6,583 nucleotides of DNA. It comes from Spirosoma sp. GTDB taxonomy: Bacteria > Bacteroidota > Bacteroidia > Cytophagales > Spirosomataceae. The stretch spans positions 1 to 6,583 of the forward strand of contig JANXVQ010000547.1 of NCBI GenBank assembly GCA_025351545.1, read 5' to 3'. Positions 1-5,675 of the stretch are shown piece by piece. The translations under genes were made by a program, and so were the position numbers. The number at the start of each line of letters is the position of its first letter. Positions within the stretch are counted from its first letter, which is position 1. The notes under the pieces were generated by a model. That model was not told the origin of the DNA. It made no database searches and saw only the letters and a program-made list of their open reading frames with translations.

Positions 1-596
1 TTAGGATTGATTGCCAGCGCATTTTCATACTTCGTAATGGCATTACCGCCATCATTTTTCAGAAAATAGGCATCGCCCATGAGCATTTCAATCTCGGCGT
101 TTTCGTTTTTCTTATCCTTTTCGTCAGCAATCGTCAGCAGACCAAGAGCAGCAGCCGGATCATTCTGTTTCGGCTGATCAGATAAAGTGTACATTTCAGC
201 ACCACGAATCAAAACGTCCTGATTCTTACTCTTTGTTTGTGCAACAGCATTGTCGATAAGTGACTTTGCCGTGGCTCCATCATTTTTTGCAAGCGCCACG
301 CCAGCCAGACCTATATTATTTAATTGGTTTTTCGCGTCGGTAGTAACGCCTTTGTCGAAAGCCGCTTTTGCTTTGTCTAACTGTCCGCTTCTAAGATAAT
401 AGTATCCCAGATAGAATTGATTATCAGCCGTTGGCGCGCTGGTGGCCAGCTGCGTTAGCGTTTGCCCCGCCTTAGTATATCGCTCAGCCTCTACATCCTT
501 CAATGCTGTTTGGACATCCTGCGCCATTAAAGGAGTCGCTATGGTTGCCCCAACGAACAGGATGGTCAATAGCGATTGCTTCTGGTTGTTCATCAT
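1..596 (-). CDS. Exported TPR-repeat protein, N-terminal part (runs off the window's left edge)
   Basis: An uninterrupted reading frame of 198 codons plus two bases runs from ATG at 596 to the window edge with no stop, so the C-terminus is missing. The product starts MMNNQKQSLLTILFVGA, a Sec signal peptide with a likely cut near residue 25 (PLMA/QD), so it acts in the periplasm or at the outer membrane. Residues about 59-90 (FYLGYYYLRSGQLDKAKAAF then DKG) and 167-198 (MLMGDAYFLKND, then AITKYENALAINP) are good tetratricopeptide helix pairs. The stretch between is helical and probably holds degenerate repeats. TPRs are protein-binding scaffolds, so no enzymatic role is implied. In related Bacteroidota such a gene often closes the exb-tonB-pstS operon; here it is separated by the SGNH gene and must have its own promoter. 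The second ATG (593) is an equally possible start. The TPR call is firm; the partner is unknown. Confidence 0.88.
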   Translation of the reverse strand, partial: MMNNQKQSLLTILFVGATIATPLMAQDVQTALKDVEAERYTKAGQTLTQLATSAPTADNQFYLGYYYLRSGQLDKAKAAFDKGVTTDAKNQLNNIGLAGVALAKNDGATAKSLIDNAVAQTKSKNQDVLIRGAEMYTLSDQPKQNDPAAALGLLTIADEKDKKNENAEIEMLMGDAYFLKNDGGNAITKYENALAINP

Positions 597-648
597 GTAG
601 TTTAAGTTGGAAATTAGGGAAATTAGTTAGTGTTTATTAAACATTTAA

Positions 649-656
649 CAAATCTA
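649..656 (-). promoter_or_regulatory. Candidate -7 element of the TPR gene promoter
   Basis: On the minus strand the bases read TAGATTTG, an exact match to the Bacteroidota -7 consensus TAnnTTTG. A start site a few bases downstream would give a leader of roughly 45 bases before the ATG at 596. No TTTG or TTG -33 element stands at the usual 17-23 base spacing, which lowers confidence. It lies inside the first copy of the direct repeat at 650-685. Confidence 0.3.
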
Positions 657-685
657 AAAAATTGTGGCTAAATCTAAAAACTTGT
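650..685. repeat. 16-bp direct repeat, 20-bp period, upstream of the TPR gene
   Basis: The copies are at 650-665 (AAATCTAAAAAATTGT) and 670-685 (AAATCTAAAAACTTGT) and differ at one base. The start-to-start distance of 20 bp is close to two helical turns, so both copies present the same DNA face. The first copy overlaps the candidate -7 element for the TPR gene. This could be a tandem protein-binding site or a short duplication in AT-rich DNA. Confidence 0.55.
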
Positions 686-855
686 AATTTTTTATCCAAT
701 CGTAATTTCATCAAATAGATGAATTGTCTAAATATCCATCACATATAATCTGGTTAGGAAAGGTCGTAACTGAAACATTAATTTAAATCCAAACTGCCGA
801 ATACATTACCAATTCATAAATGCCTGAATATCAGCACAATGATTGTATTTTATGG

Positions 856-906
856 TATATATTTGACATATATATTTATACATTTAATTGGTATAGTTAT
901 ATATTT
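856..906. repeat. Three TATATATTT copies upstream of the SGNH gene
   Basis: Perfect 9-bp copies lie at 856-864, 869-877 and 898-906, in a stretch that is almost entirely A and T. The TTTG that ends the first copy also completes a TAnnTTTG match (858-865, TATATTTG), so alternative promoters are possible. Such a tract would melt easily and may bend. Chance recurrence in AT-rich sequence is a real alternative. Confidence 0.35.
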
Positions 907-913
907 ATTTTTG
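906..913 (+). promoter_or_regulatory. Candidate -7 element of the SGNH gene promoter
   Basis: TATTTTTG matches TAnnTTTG exactly. A TTG at 888-890 lies 15 bases upstream, slightly short of the usual 17-23 base spacing for the -33 element. Transcription would begin near 918-922 and give a leader of about 45 bases before the ATG at 967. A second exact match at 858-865 has no -33 partner at the expected distance. Confidence 0.35.
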
Positions 914-966
914 TTTACTAGCTTTAAACCGATTTTATGTGGTAAGTAACCTGTCTTTCCAAAAAA

Positions 967-2343
967 ATGATTAAGGGTGGAGTTGTAAGGTTTTGGCTTG
1001 TATTAACATTTGTGCTACTGGGTCTATGGTTATTTTCTTATGCTTATGAACACGTTCGGGGTAATGCCGATGGATTGATTGCCAATTTTGCTTATGAAAA
1101 TATTTTCATAACGCTTCTTATTCTTGACGGATTGAGTTTCCTGATCGCCCTGGGACTGACTGCTCAACGAAGAATTATTCAGAACGTTACTTTAGCTATT
1201 CTGTCAGGCCTGTTTTTTATATTCTTTTTGGAAGGTACAGGACATTTAATAATCGGATTGAATCTTGTAAAAAGCAGCCCTTTTGTCTTTCGGCGTTTAT
1301 ATATTCCTTCAGAAATATATAAACTGAAGCCTTTTCCGGCAGGCGATTTAAATCCAGTCACGGGCCGGGCGCATGTTCCTAATGCCACTTATAGGTTTAT
1401 GAATTGTGAAGGCGATTCAATTTGCTGGGCATTTAATTATGCTGGAGCAAATGATCGACAACGGTCTGTTACCAATCCAGAACCAGGGAAAAAGCGGGTT
1501 TCAATTGTCGGTGATTCTTTTTTAGAAGGATATATGGTTAATAACGTTGACCGATGCTCAAATATTCTGGAACAGAAGACAGGCATTGAACACCTCAATT
1601 TTGCCGTGAATAGCTCCAGTCCGTTAAATTACTATTTAACGTATAAAAGCATAAGTAAGGTCTATGGTGCTGATGTTCTAATTATTGGGTTTCTACCCGC
1701 TAATGACTTTGAGGTTTACGATGGAAAAAAACCATACACACTTGTGGACTGGCCCATTTATGTCCCATATTGGCAAGGTGTTTATCCAAATTACACATTA
1801 AGCTATAGTCTGGCCAACGTAAGTCAATCTATCAATTACGGAAACCATACTCAAGCCTCATTATTGAAAGTAGTAGACTCCGTTTATGCTACATTAACTC
1901 TGTCTGATAAGCTTAGAGCCGATTTACTCGCTCATTCCAGTATATTTCGTTTGTTGGGTGAAGTGAACATGAAAAATTACAAGGCAGGGCAATTTACTAA
2001 ATATGATCTTTTTAGTGACAGTGAGTGGAATTACGTAAGCTACTCATTAACAAAATTAATAGAAGAGGCAAAAGGTAAAAAAGTGATCATTCTGTCAATC
2101 CCTACTTTGTGGGATATTGACGCTTTAAAGAAAGGAAAAACCAATCGAATCGACCCATTGCTTGCCAAATTTTGTCGTCAGAACGGCGCTGATTTTATTC
2201 CACTGGCCCCTGCCTTTCTAAATTATAAAGGTAATCCGCAGGAACTATACGTTCTATGTGATGGGCATTGGTCAGTTAAAGGAGAATCTTATGCAGCTGA
2301 TGTGTTGTTTAATCATCCTATTTATCGTTCAGCAATAAAGTAG
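967..2343 (+). CDS. Membrane-anchored SGNH/GDSL hydrolase-like protein
   Basis: The 458-residue product has three predicted N-terminal membrane helices (about 7-26, 45-64, 73-98) followed by a large, probably periplasmic domain. That domain has the SGNH blocks: block I IVGDSFLEG with nucleophile Ser184, block III PANDF with Asn246, and block V DGHWSVKG with Asp432 and His434. The stretch NYAGANDRQRSV (157-168) just before block I resembles the N-x-G-x-R-D-x-E lead-in of membrane SGNH proteins linked to polysaccharide or lipid acylation. Block II (NFAVNSSSP, 211-219) lacks the usual glycine. By family it should be an ester hydrolase or O-acyl transferase/esterase acting on envelope glycans; the substrate cannot be read from sequence. 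It stands alone on the plus strand, is AT-richer than the exb-tonB genes (28-40% GC in sampled 60-base lines against about 48-55%), and is probably a later arrival. The start is the first ATG, and no Shine-Dalgarno sequence is seen. Confidence 0.85.
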   Translation: MIKGGVVRFWLVLTFVLLGLWLFSYAYEHVRGNADGLIANFAYENIFITLLILDGLSFLIALGLTAQRRIIQNVTLAILSGLFFIFFLEGTGHLIIGLNLVKSSPFVFRRLYIPSEIYKLKPFPAGDLNPVTGRAHVPNATYRFMNCEGDSICWAFNYAGANDRQRSVTNPEPGKKRVSIVGDSFLEGYMVNNVDRCSNILEQKTGIEHLNFAVNSSSPLNYYLTYKSISKVYGADVLIIGFLPANDFEVYDGKKPYTLVDWPIYVPYWQGVYPNYTLSYSLANVSQSINYGNHTQASLLKVVDSVYATLTLSDKLRADLLAHSSIFRLLGEVNMKNYKAGQFTKYDLFSDSEWNYVSYSLTKLIEEAKGKKVIILSIPTLWDIDALKKGKTNRIDPLLAKFCRQNGADFIPLAPAFLNYKGNPQELYVLCDGHWSVKGESYAADVLFNHPIYRSAIK

Positions 2344-2429
2344 AAGATGCCTGTATAATGAGAAAATTTGATCTCGACTATGACTCTATAAATTTCTTTT
2401 ATTTGTAACGAAAAGTACAGATAACTATC

Positions 2430-2460
2430 TCATTAACGGCATTCCGATTGTTGTTAATGA
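2430..2460. terminator. Weak hairpin between convergent genes, possible bidirectional terminator
   Basis: TCATTAAC (2430-2437) and GTTAATGA (2453-2460) form a perfect 8-bp inverted repeat around a 15-base loop, between the converging SGNH and PstS-like genes. The stem is AT-rich and neither side carries a strong uridine tract (only TTATTTT on the plus side), so it is a poor intrinsic terminator by sequence. A smaller dyad, AGATA-AC-TATCT, lies next to it at 2419-2430. Confidence 0.3.
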
Positions 2461-2463
2461 ACG

Positions 2464-3396
2464 TTATTTTGTCAGATTAATGATACGGTCGTATGGCGTT
2501 CTGGGCCAGAGACCTAACTTACGAATGATCAACGACCCGGCATCTCTGGTAACATAATTGATCAACCCTTCTCCTAACCCCGGATGTGTTTCGCGACTTA
2601 GTATATATACGGGTCGCCGTAAAGGGTAGCGCTGCATACCTAGATCTTCCTGAAACGGTTGAAAATAATCGTCCCGTTTCGTCGGATTCGGTTTGTCAGA
2701 TACACCCACTACACGCAGATCCTGAGCTAGTTCCACCGAAAGAGGTTCATCACTATCGCTAATCCAATTAACGCCAATAAAGCCTAATGCCGATGGGTTT
2801 TTACGTACAAAATTGATAACCTCCCGATTTGAGTGCGTTGTGAAAATGCGTAGGCCTTTAACATCTTTAATGTTAAACGTGCTTAACACAAACTCCAAAT
2901 TACTAGAGTTATTATTATCAAATACGAGTGTAATAGGGCTATTCTGATTCCCGCCTTTTAGTTGATTCCACTGTTTTGCCTGACCATTAAAAATACGTTG
3001 CAAGTCAGCCATTGTGATGAGACTGTCAGTATTGGCCTTGTTAATAATAAGCGCTACACCATCAGTGGCAATTTTTTCGGTGGCGCCAGTTATTTTCTTC
3101 TGATTAAGTACTGCTTGCTCATTTGGCTTCAGCCGACGAGTCGTGAATACTAGTCTGGCACTATCCTGAAGCATCATATTGATAGCTTCCTGCTCGGGTT
3201 TGAAAACGATTTTAAAATGAGTATCCGGATAAATACTGGAGTAGGCCGATGTTAATTGGGTGACTAATGGCTGGAACGATTCGTCAGCAGCAATAACGAT
3301 ACTCCCCTTTGATGGATTATCCAAAGGTGGTTTATCATTGCCACAACCCATCAGGCCAGCCACTAATCCTGCAATCCCCAAAAATCGTTTAATCAT
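2464..3396 (-). CDS. PstS-like substrate-binding lipoprotein of the exb-tonB operon
   Basis: From ATG at 3396 the product has 310 residues and begins MIKRFLGIAGLVAGLMGC, a clean lipoprotein signal with lipobox LMGC and Cys18. An upstream in-frame ATG (3441) would add 15 polar residues before the signal and overlap the preceding gene by 53 bases, so the inner start is preferred. It overlaps that gene by 8 bases (ATGATTAA shared), suggesting translational coupling. The mature part has the PstS-type periplasmic-binding fold: IVIAADESF (33-41), ATDGVALIIN (110-119), ADLQRIFNG (130-138), ALGFIGVNW (203-211) and YPLRRPVYILSR (257-268). The GSGT-type phosphate loop of true PstS is replaced by DNNNSSNLEF (160-169), so phosphate binding is doubtful. 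No pstC, pstA, pstB or phoU is nearby. Databases usually label such proteins phosphate ABC transporter substrate-binding; the operon suggests a role with the Ton system instead. The fold call is strong, the ligand unknown. Confidence 0.85.
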   Translation of the reverse strand: MIKRFLGIAGLVAGLMGCGNDKPPLDNPSKGSIVIAADESFQPLVTQLTSAYSSIYPDTHFKIVFKPEQEAINMMLQDSARLVFTTRRLKPNEQAVLNQKKITGATEKIATDGVALIINKANTDSLITMADLQRIFNGQAKQWNQLKGGNQNSPITLVFDNNNSSNLEFVLSTFNIKDVKGLRIFTTHSNREVINFVRKNPSALGFIGVNWISDSDEPLSVELAQDLRVVGVSDKPNPTKRDDYFQPFQEDLGMQRYPLRRPVYILSRETHPGLGEGLINYVTRDAGSLIIRKLGLWPRTPYDRIINLTK

Positions 3397-3610
3397 TTTC
3401 CTGAAAACGTTGATAGGCTCGGTAGGCTCGAAATGAGCCATAAATTATTAATAACGCTCCCAGGCTATACCGGACTAATCCGGGCTCAGGCAGCACCCCA
3501 AAAGACTGAGAGGAGGCAATCAGTCCGATGCCTCCTCCCAGGTATGCCAGCGAAGCTAGTGTTGCAACATACAGCGTTAGCCGCGCCGGACCTCGATTTT
3601 GTCCGCGCAT
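3389..3610 (-). CDS. Small two-helix membrane protein between tonB and the PstS-like gene
   Basis: A 73-residue product that I cannot assign to a named family. Two hydrophobic segments (about 11-33 and 46-60) flank a short loop with Pro41, Glu42 and Pro43. The N-terminus (MRGQNRGPAR) and the tail (RAYRAYQRFQ) are basic, so both ends should face the cytoplasm with the loop outside. The first segment contains a glycine run (YLGGGIGL), which can favour helix packing. The gene begins 5 bases after the tonB stop and its stop overlaps the next start by 8 bases, which strongly supports a real, translated gene despite its size. The placement suggests a small partner of the ExbB-ExbD-TonB complex or of the following lipoprotein; this is inference from position only. 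Its coding sequence also contains strong inverted repeats (3470-3537). Confidence 0.8.
   Translation of the reverse strand: MRGQNRGPARLTLYVATLASLAYLGGGIGLIASSQSFGVLPEPGLVRYSLGALLIIYGSFRAYRAYQRFQEND
3504..3537 (-). other. Overlapping inverted repeats inside the small membrane protein gene
   Basis: A perfect 9-bp GC-rich inverted repeat pairs 3510-3518 (GAGGAGGCA) with 3529-3537 (TGCCTCCTC) across a 10-base loop. A second perfect 6-bp repeat pairs 3504-3509 (GACTGA) with 3520-3525 (TCAGTC), whose second arm lies in the loop of the first stem. The two stems are either alternatives or a tight pseudoknot. In the minus-strand mRNA the GC-rich stem is followed by UCAGUCUUUU. A third, 5-bp stem with a four-base loop (CCGGA/TCCGG, 3470-3483) follows downstream. 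Confidence 0.45.
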
Positions 3611-3615
3611 TGGTT

Positions 3616-4440
3616 TTACTCCAGCGTGAAGTTGATTGGTAGATTGTACTTTACCCGAACCGGCCGACCTGATTGCTTACCAGGACGCCATTTCGGCATA
3701 CCTTTCACTACGCGTTGTGCCTCTTCATCTGTGCCGAAGCCCAGACCTTTCAGTATTGTAACGTCCTGAATACTACCATCTGTGTTAACCACAAAGCTCA
3801 CAAATACCCGTCCTGATATGTTGGCTCGTTGAGCCGCTGCCGGATAGCGCAGATTTTTGCTTAGGTATTGGCCAAGAGCAGCCATACCACCACTAAATTC
3901 TGGTTGTTGTTCTACCACCGTAAAGATTTCGTCATCTTTTGGGGCAGCCTCAACCGCTACTTCCACCTTCGTTGGAGCTGCTGATGCTTCAGGAGCTGCA
4001 ATGTTTTTTTCGGCATTTGGGTCGCCTTCCTGCGTTTTTTCGGCAGCTACGGCTTCCTTCAGTTCCTCAACAGCAGGGGGTGGCGTTTCTTCAGGTACTT
4101 CCTCATCCGGTTTTACTTCCGGTGGCAGGAATTTCACCGTGTTCACTTTCGGTAATTCTACCGGTGGCGGTGGCGGTGGCGGTGGTTCGTTCGGGTCAAT
4201 TGGCGGTGGTGGAAGCTTCATCAAATCCACCTCCGACATTGACACTTCTTTTTCTACCGGCGTCAAAGCAGTAATGATAGTTGGTGTCAGTACACCAATC
4301 GTAAACAGGATACCCCCAATAATCAGGGCACGAGTCATAGTCTTGGGGTACGTTTTCCGTAGATCATAGGCACCATATGCTTTGTTCCGGTTAGCAAACA
4401 CGATATCATCGAGTGTTGCATTGGAGTCTAATTCTGCCAT
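3616..4440 (-). CDS. tonB: Energy transducer TonB
   Basis: TonB transmits energy from the ExbB-ExbD motor to TonB-dependent outer-membrane transporters by crossing the periplasm and gripping their TonB box. The 274-residue product has a cytoplasmic N-terminus with the Bacteroidota signature LDDIVFANRNKAYGAYDLRK (10-29), one membrane helix (about 37-59), and a proline-rich spacer starting LPPPPIDP and including eight consecutive prolines (86-93). The spacer continues as a Glu/Ala/Pro linker to about 170. The C-terminal TonB domain (about 181-274) has YPAAAQRANISGRVFVSFVV, DGSIQDVTILKG and MPKWRPGKQSGRPV, with the usual NFTLE-type end. The length is normal for the phylum. It starts 4 bases after the upstream exbD stop. 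The proline run may make translation depend on elongation factor P. All TonB parts are present and intact. Confidence 0.97.
   Translation of the reverse strand: MAELDSNATLDDIVFANRNKAYGAYDLRKTYPKTMTRALIIGGILFTIGVLTPTIITALTPVEKEVSMSEVDLMKLPPPPIDPNEPPPPPPPPVELPKVNTVKFLPPEVKPDEEVPEETPPPAVEELKEAVAAEKTQEGDPNAEKNIAAPEASAAPTKVEVAVEAAPKDDEIFTVVEQQPEFSGGMAALGQYLSKNLRYPAAAQRANISGRVFVSFVVNTDGSIQDVTILKGLGFGTDEEAQRVVKGMPKWRPGKQSGRPVRVKYNLPINFTLE
4162..4185. repeat. (CGGTGG)4 hexanucleotide repeat coding the TonB octaproline run
   Basis: Four perfect tandem copies of CGGTGG on the plus strand encode alternating CCA/CCG proline codons of TonB residues 86-93. The unit is a multiple of three, so gain or loss of copies by slippage would lengthen or shorten the periplasmic spacer by two prolines without breaking the frame. 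Confidence 0.8.
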
Positions 4441-4444
4441 GGTG

Positions 4445-4981
4445 TTATACGTCTAATTTTACTTTGTCTTTGAGAAGTTTCGTCTCGTCCGGAGTTAATG
4501 CATCCACAAGAGCATAGCGCTTTAGTTTTGTAATAGCCATCTCATCCAGCACATCAACCATATTTTTATAGGTCGACAGTTTTGTGGGTTTGATAACGAC
4601 GACAAACTTTTCGCCACCTACTTTCTTGACATTCTCCATAAGAGCCTGCCGAAATTCGTAGCCATAGCCAACGGTTTTTACTTCAGGGTCTTCGCTGGCA
4701 GCCTTACCAAAAATGTAATATGCCTTGTTGTCTTTCCCCAGAAAAACCGTCATTACGTTGGAGGCCTTAATAGGCTCCGTTTCCTCTATTTTAGTTTTAT
4801 CCGGCACGTTGAGCGTCATCGAAGATGGCTTGCTCAAGGTAGTGGCCAGAATGAAGAAGGTAATTAGGAGAAATCCCAGGTCAACCATGGGTGTCATATC
4901 CACCCTGGTTGACGCTTTCTTGGACCTAACCTTACCACCGTCATGCTTACCACCACCACCGCCAGTATTAATTTCTGACAT
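4445..4981 (-). CDS. exbD: ExbD/TolR-family proton-channel protein, second copy
   Basis: ExbD sits inside the ExbB ring and carries the protonatable aspartate that couples the proton gradient to TonB. The 178-residue product has a glycine- and lysine-rich cytoplasmic N-terminus (GGGGGKHDGG, 7-16), the motif VDMTPMVDLGFLLI (27-40) with Asp34 at the start of the single membrane helix (about 33-50), and a periplasmic domain. Asp34 corresponds to the essential helix aspartate of E. coli ExbD, and the preceding T-P is conserved. The periplasmic part ends in a long charged helix (TPDETKLLKDKVKLDV). It is longer than E. coli ExbD (141). The 55-base gap upstream is the largest in the operon and contains a dyad TTCAC-GTG-GTGAA (4995-5007) and the 10-bp palindrome AACTATAGTT (5013-5022), so some local control of this cistron is possible. 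The TonB start follows after 4 bases. Confidence 0.95.
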   Translation of the reverse strand: MSEINTGGGGGKHDGGKVRSKKASTRVDMTPMVDLGFLLITFFILATTLSKPSSMTLNVPDKTKIEETEPIKASNVMTVFLGKDNKAYYIFGKAASEDPEVKTVGYGYEFRQALMENVKKVGGEKFVVVIKPTKLSTYKNMVDVLDEMAITKLKRYALVDALTPDETKLLKDKVKLDV

Positions 4982-5036
4982 GTTTTATTACAAATTCACG
5001 TGGTGAAAATCTAACTATAGTTGCATCGCTACGCGC

Positions 5037-5663
5037 TTAATCAGCTTTCCAACCGGCAGGGGGCGCTTCGGTCCCCGTAATCAGGTTGAACTTATTGATA
5101 TTTTGCGCTTGCAGCGTAGCCAATACATTCTTGAATTCGGGAAATTTGGCGAGGTTATCGCCTTTCAACGCAATTCGAAGTTTGTTATTGGCCTTTCTGG
5201 CATTATAAACCCATTCCTTCAACTCATTGGTTGGACCTGCGCCAGTTGTGTCAGTTGGGATACCAGACTGTGTCACTTTTGCCTGCTGCTCTTTGGGGAG
5301 ATTCAGATAGGATTTTAATTGATTAAGGGGTATCCCAAAGTTCGACATCAGCGAAAATTCCTTCTTTTCGTTGTTCGAGAATGAAATACCTTTTGCGGCA
5401 GCAATGTTATCCAGCATGGCAATGCGGTTTTGCGCATTGTCGATACCAAAATAGACTTTGCCGTCCCGACCAAGACCAATGGTCATGATGTCGCTATCGG
5501 GGACTTTAATGCCTGAAATGGACGAAGGTGTTTCGATGGCGGCTGCATCCTGTGACCGAAACTGGGCTGTCAGGATAAAAAACGTCAACAAAAGAAACGC
5601 AACATCGCACATCGCGGTCATGTCAACCGAAGAACTGGCGCGTTTTACTTTAACTGCTGGCAT
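5037..5663 (-). CDS. exbD: ExbD/TolR-family proton-channel protein, first copy, extended periplasmic domain
   Basis: This is the first of two ExbD paralogues, 208 residues. It has a short basic N-terminus (MPAVKVKRAS), the motif VDMTAMCDVAFLLLTFFI (13-30) with the helix aspartate at Asp20, a single membrane helix (about 18-34) and a periplasmic domain. In the usual T-P-x-x-D motif the proline is replaced by alanine (TAMCD), unlike the second copy. The periplasmic part is long for ExbD: between the DGKVYFGID strand (67-75) and the C-terminal LRIALKGDNLAKF (162-174) there is an extra segment of about 60-80 residues with a region rich in Gln, Thr, Gly and Pro (QSGIPTDTTGAGP). It begins 12 bases after the exbB stop. 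The two ExbDs probably form a mixed pair in one ExbB ring, or serve alternative rings; sequence cannot decide. The gene is intact. Confidence 0.95.
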   Translation of the reverse strand: MPAVKVKRASSSVDMTAMCDVAFLLLTFFILTAQFRSQDAAAIETPSSISGIKVPDSDIMTIGLGRDGKVYFGIDNAQNRIAMLDNIAAAKGISFSNNEKKEFSLMSNFGIPLNQLKSYLNLPKEQQAKVTQSGIPTDTTGAGPTNELKEWVYNARKANNKLRIALKGDNLAKFPEFKNVLATLQAQNINKFNLITGTEAPPAGWKAD

Positions 5664-5675
5664 AAGTTATTAGTA

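Larger units (their letters stand above)
597..966. other. 370-base AT-rich intergenic region between divergent genes
   Basis: This stretch separates the divergent TPR and SGNH genes. I see no convincing gene: the longest ATG-initiated frame noted is 33 codons (820-921, plus), rich in Tyr, Phe and Ile as expected from AT-rich DNA. It should contain both promoters. It holds candidate -7 elements for each direction, a 16-bp direct repeat close to the TPR gene, three TATATATTT copies close to the SGNH gene, and a short dyad ACAAT-G-ATTGT at 836-846. Confidence 0.8.

Noticed and set aside
820..921. 33-codon plus-strand frame in the AT-rich intergenic region
   Set aside because: The product is mostly Tyr, Ile and Phe, as AT-rich DNA gives by chance, and it overlaps the likely SGNH promoter.
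1179..1388. 69-codon minus-strand frame opposite the SGNH gene
   Set aside because: It lies wholly antisense to the SGNH coding sequence and has no recognisable features.
2344..2463. Attachment site or transposon end at the edge of the SGNH gene
   Set aside because: No inverted terminal repeats, target duplication or transposase are visible; only a weak hairpin is present.
2464..3396. A phosphate importer (Pst ABC) locus
   Set aside because: No permease, ATPase or PhoU gene is present, and the phosphate loop is missing; the neighbours are Ton motor genes.
3397..3441. Upstream ATG (3441) as the start of the PstS-like lipoprotein
   Set aside because: It would place 15 polar residues before a complete lipoprotein signal and overlap the small gene by 53 bases; the ATG at 3396 fits the signal and gives the short coupling overlap.
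3857..4369. 170-codon plus-strand open frame, with a second one at 3939-4274, opposite tonB
   Set aside because: Both are antisense to a clearly real tonB. Their Gly/Ser- and Pro/Leu-rich translations simply mirror the proline-rich spacer and show no domain.
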